DNA from: a virus
Length of the DNA: 22,221 nucleotides
Reading direction: 5' to 3' (one strand)
Virus record (IMG/VR): IMGVR_UViG_3300037070_008347
Span: 1-22,221 of that record
The notes under the pieces are model-generated. The model had not been told where the DNA came from, did no database searches, and saw nothing but the letters and a program-made list of their open reading frames with translations. Each line of letters begins with the position of its first letter. Within the stretch, counting starts at the first letter, position 1. Position numbers and translations under genes: made by a program. Of the stretch, positions 12,243-19,166 are shown piece by piece.

Positions 12243-15208
12243 CAGCGTCTGCCGTTGACACGTTGATGACGGCGCAGGGCGCGGGCGACGGTGCGTTCGA
12301 CATCGAAATGGTTGCCGAGCACGCCGGCGTTGATCGTCACGTTGATCGCACCCGACGCCGACGGGGCGACGAACGGAGTCTGGGTGACGTTGGAGATCGA
12401 CGTCGACGACGGACCCGTCAGCGGCGTCACCTCGGCAGTCGTCATTGGGGTGACGGCGAGACCGGCTGGTCCGGGACCGGCGCTAGCGCCGGAGGTGGTG
12501 GCGCCGTGGACCTGGGTGTAGATGTGGGCGGTGCGGCCTACGCCGCCAGGGTTGGCGGCCTCGTCGAGAATGTTGCGGGCGTCGATGACGTGGGCGATGG
12601 CGATGATGTCGGCGGTACGGTCACGCGACACGCCTTGTGCGCCGGTGCCGAGTAGGAATGCCGCTTCGGCGACTTGGGCGATCGCTTTGATCGTGGCGAA
12701 GCGAGGTTGAGAGATGAAGTCGAGTAGGTCGTCGGCGGCGGCCGCTGTGTCGGGATCTGCCGTGACCGTCGCAGTGCGAGGCTCGGCCACCGTGTCGACG
12801 GCTTCGCCGGTCTCGGCCGCTGTGCCGTTGTCGCTGACGGCGATGTCGACGGCGATCGGCTCCTGACCGACGGAGATCAGGAAGTCGTTGATCAGCCCCA
12901 GCGCCGTCGCCGGGTCGCCGTCGTTAATCGCCATCTGGATGTCAAACGCGGTCGACGCCGGGATGCCTTGGATACCCGAGGTGATCGTGGCGAGGGCGTT
13001 GAGTACCTGTTCCTCATGGGCGATAGCGATCGTCGCTTCGACCTGGGTGTCGTCGAGGATGCCCAGCTCGGTGAGGATCTGGTTGATCACGTCGCTCGAT
13101 GTGATGCCGGCTTCGGTCAGCGAGTCGGTAATTGCTTGACGCGTGTTGTCGGCCCACTGCAGCGCTTCGGGTGAGCCGCCACGCTCGAACGCCTGAGCCA
13201 TCTCCGACTGGACCTGATCGCGCATCCCGCCGATGGCGTCGACCACACCGGCCAACTCCTCGGGCATGTTGAGCACTTCGTCCCAGGTGTCCGGGACGAT
13301 GTCGATGTCGCCGAGGTTGATCGCCTCGAGGTCGGAGTCGGCCAGTTCGTCGACGGCTCCGGCGAGGCCGTGCATCGCGTCGGCGAAGTCGATCACCTCC
13401 GACGTCGCCTGCAACTGCGACGCCTGGTTGATTCGGGCGAAGGCATCGGTGATGCCCTCGGCCCTAGATGCGGATGTGGCCAGTTCGGCGTTGAACTCGC
13501 GCACCGACTCGGCCGCAGCATCGAGGCCGGCGGCCTGGTCGGTGATGATCTGCAGGATCTCGCCGGGCTCCTTGCCGGTCATCTCGGCCAGCACGTTGAT
13601 TCCCTCGGTGAACGCGTCGACGTCGCCGACGCCGTCACGAAAGTCCGTGATCAACGCATCCCACTGGCCGGGGAGGACCGTCAACGGATCCTGCATGCCG
13701 TGCAACGCCTCGGTCAGTTCCTGCGTCGTCAACGTCATCCGGTCATGCTCGGCAACCAGCTCCTTAGTTGCTTCGACCTGGGCGTTGACGTTGTTGACAA
13801 ACTGGTCGTGTTGCCGGTTGTACCTGTCGGCGGCACGGGCGGCGGCGTCGTACGAGTCGGCAGTGTCGTCCAACGTCCGGTTCAGTTCGACGGCGACCTC
13901 GATCTCCGACGGTTCGACAATGCCTTGATCGGCTAGACGTTGACGGGCCGCAGCGATCTGCGCCAACCCCTGATCGGTCAGCTTCAACGTTTCGAGATAA
14001 CGCTTAGCCGCCTCGTTGATGTCGGTGTCCTTGGCCGCCTGACCGATCTGGCCATACAACACGATCTGCTCTTCGAGAGCATCGATCTGGTCACCGGACA
14101 ACGACGTGTTGTCGACGAGGATCTGACGGATCAGATTCCAGTTGGTGCCGGCCTGCCCGACCGCTTCGGCGACGCCGACTGCGTCGGCTTGACTCAGGTG
14201 CAGGTTGGTCCGGATCGACTCGACGAGAAGGTTGAAACCTGCCAAGTCACCCTTCTCACCGAACCCGGCGATGATGTCACCGACGTCGGTGAACTCGATA
14301 CCCAACTGGTTCGCAGCCGACAGGACGTCATTGATCTTCTCGTCGGTAAGCGACAATGCGTTGATCAGTTTGTCGCCGAAGTCGCCCACCTCAGCCTGAG
14401 CGGCCAGCGACTCGTTGACCTGCTCGACGGTTCCGTCGACCTCGATCAGAGACTTGGCGACAGCGTCGGTCTGACGTTGCACCTCGGCCTGAGCCTTCTT
14501 GTAACCCTCCCACAACTTGGTGCCGGCGACGAGGGCGACGCCCAGCCCTGCAGTTGCCGCAGCGGCAGGAGCGAACTCGCCGGCCAACTGGCCGATGCTC
14601 TTGCCGGCGTTGGCGGCGTCGAGCCGGGCATCGGCGAAGTACTCGGAGAGCTGGCCGACCGCCACACCGGCCGAACCGGCGATCCCACCCAACTGAAATA
14701 TGTCCTGGCCGGCGTTGCCGACGACGTTCGCGAGCGCACTCTTCGCACCACCAGCCGAACCCTTGAGACCATCCATCTGGCCTCTCGCGGTTTGGATCTT
14801 GCCGGTCATTCCGCCTAGTCCGTCACCAACCTGCTTAAGGCGGATGTCATCGACTTCTTTCAACGTCAACGCGAACTTGTCGGCGTCAGCAGTGATGTCG
14901 GTGAACTCGACACCCAACTTGTTGAGATCGAGCACCACCTCGTCGAGGTCCATCTTGGCGGTCAGTTCGGGGCCGAGCGCCTGCCCCAACTTGTTGGCGG
15001 CTTCGGCGGCGTCCCGCAGCTCGGTGTCGAACGCCTGCGCCATCGTGATGATCGCCGCCCGCGCCTTGTCCCCCGCCGACGCCGTGTCCTCGAGCCCTTT
15101 GGCTGCATCCTTGCCGGCCTTCTGCGCCGCCCTCGAAAAATCTTTCAGTCCGCGTATGCCGTCGGAGGCGTCGACGTTGACTTCGAAATTGACGTCCTTG
15201 CCTGCCAT
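12242..15208 (-). CDS. Tape measure protein
   Basis: A 988-residue protein, the longest in the window, between the neck/tail-tube genes and the tail-tip gene. It starts MAGKDVNFEVNVDASDGIRG at ATG 15208 (TGATG overlap with the previous stop). It is mainly long amphipathic helices with heptads (e.g. GKIQTARGQMDGLKGSAGGA), with a hydrophobic segment at about residues 211-230 (EFAPAAAATAGLGVALVAGT) typical of tape measures. The C-terminal 100 residues are beta-rich, and a basic end, ERTVARALRRHQRVNGRR, closes it. Using the usual 0.15 nm per residue, it predicts a tail near 150 nm. It scaffolds tail-tube length and enters the cell with the DNA. Confidence 0.93.
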   Translation of the reverse strand: MAGKDVNFEVNVDASDGIRGLKDFSRAAQKAGKDAAKGLEDTASAGDKARAAIITMAQAFDTELRDAAEAANKLGQALGPELTAKMDLDEVVLDLNKLGVEFTDITADADKFALTLKEVDDIRLKQVGDGLGGMTGKIQTARGQMDGLKGSAGGAKSALANVVGNAGQDIFQLGGIAGSAGVAVGQLSEYFADARLDAANAGKSIGQLAGEFAPAAAATAGLGVALVAGTKLWEGYKKAQAEVQRQTDAVAKSLIEVDGTVEQVNESLAAQAEVGDFGDKLINALSLTDEKINDVLSAANQLGIEFTDVGDIIAGFGEKGDLAGFNLLVESIRTNLHLSQADAVGVAEAVGQAGTNWNLIRQILVDNTSLSGDQIDALEEQIVLYGQIGQAAKDTDINEAAKRYLETLKLTDQGLAQIAAARQRLADQGIVEPSEIEVAVELNRTLDDTADSYDAAARAADRYNRQHDQFVNNVNAQVEATKELVAEHDRMTLTTQELTEALHGMQDPLTVLPGQWDALITDFRDGVGDVDAFTEGINVLAEMTGKEPGEILQIITDQAAGLDAAAESVREFNAELATSASRAEGITDAFARINQASQLQATSEVIDFADAMHGLAGAVDELADSDLEAINLGDIDIVPDTWDEVLNMPEELAGVVDAIGGMRDQVQSEMAQAFERGGSPEALQWADNTRQAITDSLTEAGITSSDVINQILTELGILDDTQVEATIAIAHEEQVLNALATITSGIQGIPASTAFDIQMAINDGDPATALGLINDFLISVGQEPIAVDIAVSDNGTAAETGEAVDTVAEPRTATVTADPDTAAAADDLLDFISQPRFATIKAIAQVAEAAFLLGTGAQGVSRDRTADIIAIAHVIDARNILDEAANPGGVGRTAHIYTQVHGATTSGASAGPGPAGLAVTPMTTAEVTPLTGPSSTSISNVTQTPFVAPSASGAINVTINAGVLGNHFDVERTVARALRRHQRVNGRR

Positions 15209-15660
15209 CAGCGAGCCCCCAACGCGTCGGCGTAGACGTCTTCGACGACGTCATCCATCGCCCTGATCGCCGCCGCCTCACCCCGGGTATAGGCGCCAGT
15301 ACCGGCGAACCCGGGATGGTCGACGTGAGCCCAGAACGTCTCGGAGCCGGCCCGCAACGCCTTGCCTTTGCGTGGCCGGATCGGGTGCGGCTTGGCGCCC
15401 CAGGTGAGCATCACCCAGAACCCGACCGGCGACGCCTGGAACTCGACTGTCGCCTGATCGCCGGCCGTCGAGATCTTCTTCGCCTTGAACTTGAGTGGAT
15501 ACCCGGCGAAATGGCTGACACCGGCACCGGCTTTGAACGCCTTCACCCCGACCTTGGCGACGTCGCGGGCTACCTTGCGGGTCGCCTGCTGCATGTCGCG
15601 CACCGTCTTGTCGATCAGCGCATCGACATCGGGCCCTTTGCGTTCGAACGTGACTCGCAC
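15208..15660 (-). CDS. HK97 gp10-like tail completion/connector protein
   Basis: A 150-residue protein. I choose GTG 15660 (VRVTFERKGPDVDALIDKTV), just after the major tail protein stop at 15662. The frame also opens at a TTG at 15690, which would overlap by 29 bases. A long basic helix (LIDKTVRDMQQATRKVARDV) precedes beta strands. The segment VMLTWGAKPHPIRPRKGKAL followed by FWAHVDHPGFAGTGAYTRG matches the conserved core of HK97 gp10-like proteins (Gly, His-Pro-Ile, Lys, then V-x-HPG). Those proteins work at the head-tail or tail-completion interface and are usually encoded before the major tail protein. Here it lies between major tail protein and tape measure, where tail assembly chaperones normally are. 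Confidence 0.75.
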   Translation of the reverse strand: MRVTFERKGPDVDALIDKTVRDMQQATRKVARDVAKVGVKAFKAGAGVSHFAGYPLKFKAKKISTAGDQATVEFQASPVGFWVMLTWGAKPHPIRPRKGKALRAGSETFWAHVDHPGFAGTGAYTRGEAAAIRAMDDVVEDVYADALGAR

Positions 15661-15661
15661 A

Positions 15662-16189
15662 TCAGGCCGCGACTTCTGTGCCCCAAGCAATCGACGGTTT
15701 CTGCGAGCACGGCAGCGACACCGTCGCCGTCAGGTTCTCTCGGGCCGGCCCGCCGAACGAACCGGCGATGAGTCGGCAGCGGCCGATCGCCTGCGGTGCG
15801 GAACCACCGTTGAGGCCGAGCAGGAAATACGCCTCAAGAGTGTCGTTGGTGAACAGATACTCCGACAGACCGTTGAGGATGATCGGATCCTGCAGGAACT
15901 CGGCGTCCAACGAGTACGACGTGACGCCGGGTTGTGGCGTGACGACCGACGGACTGCAAAAGGTGGCCGGTGTAGTCACGTCATTTGCGTTGGGTGACGC
16001 ATTTAGGGCGGCTGACGTCACTTGACAAAGCCAGTGTGCGGCAGCAGCTTCATAATCGCCTATGACTGCAGTAGCCGCTGTCGCACCACCCGGCGCGTTC
16101 CACGCAGTCGAATAACCGACCTCGCCGGTATCGACGAGGGCGAGAGCGAACTCGCCCTCCTCGATCGTGAATATCCTCGCGGCCACCAT
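15662..16189 (-). CDS. Major tail (tube) protein
   Basis: A 175-residue protein starting MVAARIFTIEEGEFALALVD, with a strong AAGGAG a few bases upstream of ATG 16189. It is beta-rich, with the paired pattern YSLDAEFLQDPIILNGLSEY, LEAYFLLGLNGG and CRLIAGSFGGPARENLTATV, as in tail-tube proteins of actinophages: immunoglobulin-like strands ending in a charged turn. Strong ribosome binding fits a highly expressed structural protein. It directly follows the tail terminator gene and is followed by the gp10-like and tape measure genes, which is the expected neighbourhood. The assignment rests on position, size and strand pattern. Confidence 0.8.
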   Translation of the reverse strand: MVAARIFTIEEGEFALALVDTGEVGYSTAWNAPGGATAATAVIGDYEAAAAHWLCQVTSAALNASPNANDVTTPATFCSPSVVTPQPGVTSYSLDAEFLQDPIILNGLSEYLFTNDTLEAYFLLGLNGGSAPQAIGRCRLIAGSFGGPARENLTATVSLPCSQKPSIAWGTEVAA

Positions 16190-16198
16190 GTTGACTCC

Positions 16199-16651
16199 TT
16201 AGACGGTTATCGGGACGGGTTCGGGTGGTACGGCGACCACGGTGGGTGTAGGGATGCAGAACGTGCGGGCGGTGATCGTCGCCGCGACATCGACGACGGC
16301 GCCCCGCAGTACTTGGGCGGTGTCGACGAACACGTCGCCCGGTTCGACGTGACGGGCGTTCATCGACGGGGTTGCTTCGATGATGTCGACGACCTGGGCG
16401 ACGAGATCATCCAACAGGGCGCATTGGGAGTGGGTGGCGCCGTCGACAACCAAGTGCAACGGGAACACCGCCACCCACACATTGGTTGACGTGCCGACCG
16501 TCTCCGGGTCCAACGCCGGTGTGTCGATCCACGCCAACGGGGCGAGACCCCGTTGTACTTTCGTCGGCGGAAACGCGTTGACCCGTCCCGGCAACACGGT
16601 GGCGACCGCATCAGCGATCGACTGACGGGCCAACGCGAGACGATTCGTCAT
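16199..16651 (-). CDS. Tail terminator / tail-completion-like neck protein
   Basis: A 150-residue protein starting MTNRLALARQSIADAVATVL at ATG 16651, overlapping the connector stop by ATGA. It has an N-terminal helix, then an alpha/beta fold: VWVAVFPLHLVVDGATHSQC, a helix CALLDDLVAQVVDIIEATPS, then strands VLRGAVVDVAATITARTFCI. Helix, sheet, long helix and sheet match the gpU/tail terminator fold that caps the tail tube and joins it to the connector. The gene lies between the head-tail connector and the major tail protein, the usual place. No sequence motif is diagnostic, so a general neck-protein assignment is safest. Confidence 0.65.
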   Translation of the reverse strand: MTNRLALARQSIADAVATVLPGRVNAFPPTKVQRGLAPLAWIDTPALDPETVGTSTNVWVAVFPLHLVVDGATHSQCALLDDLVAQVVDIIEATPSMNARHVEPGDVFVDTAQVLRGAVVDVAATITARTFCIPTPTVVAVPPEPVPITV

Positions 16652-16998
16652 CCGACGCCCCAGCGTTGTTTGAACGGCAACAGCTGCGGACGGATCTCAG
16701 CCAACGGATCGGCGAACCCGGACAGGATCGTCGTGCCCTCCAACTGGGATGTCGGCGTGTCCAAGTACAGCCGGATCGTCACATGCTCGAGCGACCATTG
16801 GATCAGCGGATGCGGCGGCGGCCCCGTCAACATGTCGCAGCGGTCGAGCTCGACGTCGATGAGATGTGCCGCCGCCGGAATCAACGCACCTAAACGGTCC
16901 TCGTCGACGTCGCCGATCTGCAGGCGCAACTTGCCGCGGACACCCTCGAGAGTGTCGGCGACGTCGTACCACGGCGACAACGACAAAGGCGTAACCAT
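16648..16998 (-). CDS. Head-tail connector (HK97 gp6-like adaptor)
   Basis: A 116-residue, mostly helical protein. Its ATG at 16998 directly follows the TAG ending the small Lys/Pro-rich frame (TAGATG). The pattern VDEDRLGALIPAAAHLIDVE, then LIQWSLEHVTIRLYLDTPTS, then a Gly-rich turn and EIRPQLLPFKQRWGVG, matches the gp6-like connector family, whose members form a 12-fold ring under the portal. The closing LLPFKQRWGVG is a common ending in actinophage versions. It couples by ATGA to the tail terminator gene. Confidence 0.85.
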   Translation of the reverse strand: MVTPLSLSPWYDVADTLEGVRGKLRLQIGDVDEDRLGALIPAAAHLIDVELDRCDMLTGPPPHPLIQWSLEHVTIRLYLDTPTSQLEGTTILSGFADPLAEIRPQLLPFKQRWGVG

Positions 16999-17127
16999 CT
17001 ACGCCTTGCCCTTCGGCTTCGACGTCGAACGTCGTGCCGGTTTCGATTTGTCCTCGGGTGGGGTCTCGGACATCTTCTTCTCTGCGCTTGGGGTGGTAGG
17101 CGCCTGAGTGGCCCGCGCTGCGGCCAT
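16999..17127 (-). CDS. Lys/Pro-rich 42-codon frame, probably a frameshift extension of the capsid protein
   Basis: An open frame from ATG 17127 to TAG 17001-16999, reading MAAARATQAPTTPSAEKKMS then a Pro/Lys/Arg/Ser-rich tail ending SKPKGKA. It is predicted to be disordered and strongly basic. ATG 17127 has no Shine-Dalgarno and lies inside the stem at 17103-17131. An internal ATG at 17073 (MSETPPEDK...) has AGAGAAGAAG next to it and could start a 24-residue peptide. The frame is also open upstream into the capsid gene in the -1 register, so ribosomes slipping at 17145-17139 would add Ser-Val-Ser-Leu plus these 42 residues to the capsid protein. Either a separate small gene or an extension is possible; I favour the extension. 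Confidence 0.6.
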   Translation of the reverse strand: MAAARATQAPTTPSAEKKMSETPPEDKSKPARRSTSKPKGKA

Positions 17128-17131
17128 CAGG
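17103..17131 (-). promoter_or_regulatory. Stem-loop downstream of the capsid slippery site
   Basis: On the minus strand CCTGATGGCC (17131-17122) pairs with GGCCACTCAGG (17113-17103): 10 base pairs with one bulged C at 17108 and an 8-base loop GCAGCGCG. It begins 7 bases after the slippery heptamer, the spacing usual for stimulators of -1 frameshifting. It also buries the ATG at 17127. Confidence 0.65.
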
Positions 17132-17132
17132 C

Positions 17133-18401
17133 TTACGCTGGGGGGGTTAACGGCGCGAGACCGACAGCCTCCACTGCGTTGTAAGCGATGTATCCGCCGT
17201 AGGCGACCTGCACACCGAGCAGCGACGGCTCAACCGCGGACAGGACACCGATCACCTCTTCGTACACTTCGTACGCTTCGGCGACACCGACGATGCAGGT
17301 GCCGGCGGTGAACGACGGCACGACGACACGGGGAACGGCGAACATGTTGCCGCCGAATCCGGCAGCCCCCTGGGACGAGACGAGTTCGGCGATCATCGAC
17401 CCGGCCGTCACCAGCGCCGAGTCGACCAGCGGACCGACCTTGACCCAGACGTCCGGCGCCATCCAGATGCGGTTCGGCATCCGTGCCGGCGTCGTCGCCG
17501 CATACACCTGCGCAGCCGCCGTGTAGATCGCCGTCGCCCAGTTGGCCAACGTGTTCGTCCCGACGGCGATCGGGGTCGCCGTTGCTTTGGCGACGAAGTC
17601 ATCGGCGACAGTGTTCTCGACGTCCTCGGCGTAGACGGCGGCGAGATCGGAGAGCAGGATGTCCCACGCCGACGGCACCGTCCAGTCGATGTCCTGACGC
17701 GAAATATCTATCGTGCCGCCCCTCGTCTTCTTGGTGAAGGTGACCGACGAGATCGTCATTTTCTGACTGGTCAGCTCAGTTTTTTCGGTCGCCTGAGTGC
17801 CCGACGTGGCGTGCTGGGTGATCTTCGGACGGGTGAACGTCGCCCCGGGGATGCCACCCATCGGCTTGGCGCCGCCGATCGACGAGATGAACGGCTGCAC
17901 CGCCATCTTCGCCTGCAGGACGTCGCCGACGATCGGGGTCGGCAGGATCCCCGCCGTGTCCGACGAAATCTGGTTGGCGACCGTACGGGACAGCATCTGC
18001 ATCCGTTCGATCGCGTTGGCGTCGGGGGCGAGCACCGAGTTCGAGTAGTCACGCATCCCGCCACGGGCCCGCAAGTGGTCGACGATGAACTCGCCGGCCG
18101 ACCGGTACACCGTCTCGGACTGCGGCGGCGGCGGTGCGGCGCTGTCACCGTTGTCACGTGCCGGTGTCGCCCGGTGCAGCACGCTGTGCGCGTCGGTCGA
18201 CTCGAGACGCATCTTCTCCAGGTCGACCTGCGCCCGGATCAACTGTTCGAGTTCGCCGAAGCGATCTTTCATCCGTGACAGCGAGCCGTTCTCGAGGTCG
18301 GACGGATCACGGCCGTCGGCCTCGATGTTGGCAAGCGTGCGGTCGATGTCGTCGTTGACCTGTTCGCGTTCTGCGGCCAGCCGCTCGAGCACCTTGTTCA
18401 T
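17133..18401 (-). CDS. Major capsid protein, HK97 fold
   Basis: A 422-residue shell protein. The strong GGAGG in GGAGGGTGTATG fixes ATG 18401. Residues 1-75 are a charged coiled-coil delta (scaffolding) domain (MNKVLERLAAEREQVNDDID), followed by a Pro-rich linker at about 80-95 that the prohead protease would cut. Residues about 100-420 are the HK97-type shell: DTAGILPTPIVGDVLQAKMA (N-arm/E-loop entry), TSQKMTISSVTFTKKTRGGT, SRQDIDWTVPSAWDILLSDL (spine helix), NRIWMAPDVWVKVGP and a C-terminal A-domain ending AVEAVGLAPLTPPA. The zero-frame product ends at TAA 17135-17133, but the codons ACC CCC CCA just before it form a slippery site that may yield a longer product. Confidence 0.95.
   Translation of the reverse strand: MNKVLERLAAEREQVNDDIDRTLANIEADGRDPSDLENGSLSRMKDRFGELEQLIRAQVDLEKMRLESTDAHSVLHRATPARDNGDSAAPPPPQSETVYRSAGEFIVDHLRARGGMRDYSNSVLAPDANAIERMQMLSRTVANQISSDTAGILPTPIVGDVLQAKMAVQPFISSIGGAKPMGGIPGATFTRPKITQHATSGTQATEKTELTSQKMTISSVTFTKKTRGGTIDISRQDIDWTVPSAWDILLSDLAAVYAEDVENTVADDFVAKATATPIAVGTNTLANWATAIYTAAAQVYAATTPARMPNRIWMAPDVWVKVGPLVDSALVTAGSMIAELVSSQGAAGFGGNMFAVPRVVVPSFTAGTCIVGVAEAYEVYEEVIGVLSAVEPSLLGVQVAYGGYIAYNAVEAVGLAPLTPPA
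17139..17145 (-). other. Candidate -1 ribosomal frameshift heptamer C CCC CCA
   Basis: The zero-frame capsid codons ACC CCC CCA (17147-17139) contain C CCC CCA, which fits X XXY YYZ with X=Y=C. Two zero-frame codons remain, GCG and then TAA. After a -1 slip the frame continues AGC GTA AGC CTG ATG and stays open to 16999. A bulged 10-bp stem starts 7 bases downstream. Capsid-end frameshifting is known in phage T7 (gp10A/10B) and in Listeria phage PSA. Confidence 0.55.
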
Positions 18402-18581
18402 ACACCCTCCAAGCGATTGCGGTTGTCGCTCGCCGGGGTGTCGGCCTCGTCGGGGTGCCCACGATTGTGGGGGTGTCGACCGTGCCGGGGTGTCGGCCTC
18501 TGTACTGGCGCAGGCTAGTCGCCCGCACCCCGGAGTTACAAGAGTGTAGTTACACGCCCCTACGGGCTTTGCAAAGAGGTC
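18402..18581 (-). promoter_or_regulatory. 180-base non-coding leader ahead of the capsid gene
   Basis: This is the only large gap inside the late train. In minus-strand order it holds a 10-bp palindrome CTTTGCAAAG (18567-18576), two AGTTACA words on the plus strand 14 bases apart (18534-18540 and 18548-18554), possible promoter hexamers (TTGTAA then TAGCCT with 18 bases between), a four-unit tandem repeat (18434-18502) and the capsid Shine-Dalgarno. On the RNA, CCGGGGTG at 18533-18526 can pair with any of several CACCCC words in the repeats. It probably serves as an internal promoter or 5' leader boosting capsid synthesis. Confidence 0.5.
18434..18502 (-). repeat. Four-unit 17/18-bp tandem repeat before the capsid gene
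   Basis: Plus-strand units are CGGGGTGTCGGCCTCGT, CGGGGTGCCCACGATTGT, GGGGGTGTCGACCGTGC and CGGGGTGTCGGCCTCTG. The GGGGTG core starts at 18435, 18452, 18470 and 18487, spacing 17, 18 and 17. Units 1 and 4 lie within identical 17-base words at 18432-18448 and 18484-18500. An inverted core, CACCCCG, follows at 18526-18532. Confidence 0.75.
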
Positions 18582-19166
18582 TCAGGCGATGCCGAGGTCC
18601 CTCAACGCGTCGTCCAACGCGACGTCACGGACCGGTCGCAGCGCCGCCAGCTTCGGCGGCATCATCAACCGTTCGTCACCACGGGACCGCAACGCCTCGA
18701 CGACCGCCCCCGCATACGCCGGCTGACGACACAGGGCGACCCTGTCCAGATGACACGCCGTCCTGACGACGACGTCACCGTCACGCCGACCCGGACCCAT
18801 CACAAGGGCCCGCACCGACATCCCGGACAACACGCCGGCACGGATCAACTCCAACGCCTGATCCCCCGGCGCACCCACAGCCGAGAACGTGCCGTGCAAC
18901 CCGTCGTCGCGCTCGACCAGCTCGACCGCATGCCCGACAACGTCCAAGATGCCTTCCCGGTGTTCGAAGTCCAAGATGACCCGTTGCGCCGACGTCGTCG
19001 CCCGCCGGAACGCCCCTTTGGCGAACATCTCCTGGAACGGACCCTGCCCGTCGTCCACCGTGGCAACCTCGCCGTACGGCACGCAACGCCCGACGATCGT
19101 CCGACCATCCCCCTCGGACATCTCGACCGGGAACGACCTGACGACGATCTCCCGCGACGTGTTCAT
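18582..19166 (-). CDS. Prohead maturation protease (HK97 type, S78/U35)
   Basis: A 194-residue serine protease that would remove the capsid delta domain during head maturation. It begins MNTSREIVVRSFPVEMSEGD and has the family's strand pattern GRTIVGRCVPYGEVATVDDG. Catalytic candidates are His69 in VILDFEHREGIL and Ser117 in GVLSGMSVRAL. The third position, usually Glu in an E-V-S-L context, is Asp141 in HLDRVALCRQPAYAGA. The closing helix DVALDDALRDLG is a self-cleavable tail. ATG 19166 overlaps the portal stop by ATGA. A separate capsid gene follows after 180 bases, so protease and capsid are not fused. Confidence 0.9.
   Translation of the reverse strand: MNTSREIVVRSFPVEMSEGDGRTIVGRCVPYGEVATVDDGQGPFQEMFAKGAFRRATTSAQRVILDFEHREGILDVVGHAVELVERDDGLHGTFSAVGAPGDQALELIRAGVLSGMSVRALVMGPGRRDGDVVVRTACHLDRVALCRQPAYAGAVVEALRSRGDERLMMPPKLAALRPVRDVALDDALRDLGIA

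Noticed and set aside
14200-14900. Plus-strand frames across the tape measure gene as a possible embedded gene
   Set aside because: Several overlapping frames are open on this strand because of the GC-rich codon pattern; none has a ribosome site or domain pattern.
15661-15690. TTG start at 15690 for the gp10-like protein
   Set aside because: It would overlap the major tail gene by 29 bases with no ribosome site; GTG 15660 fits the compact layout, though this is not certain.
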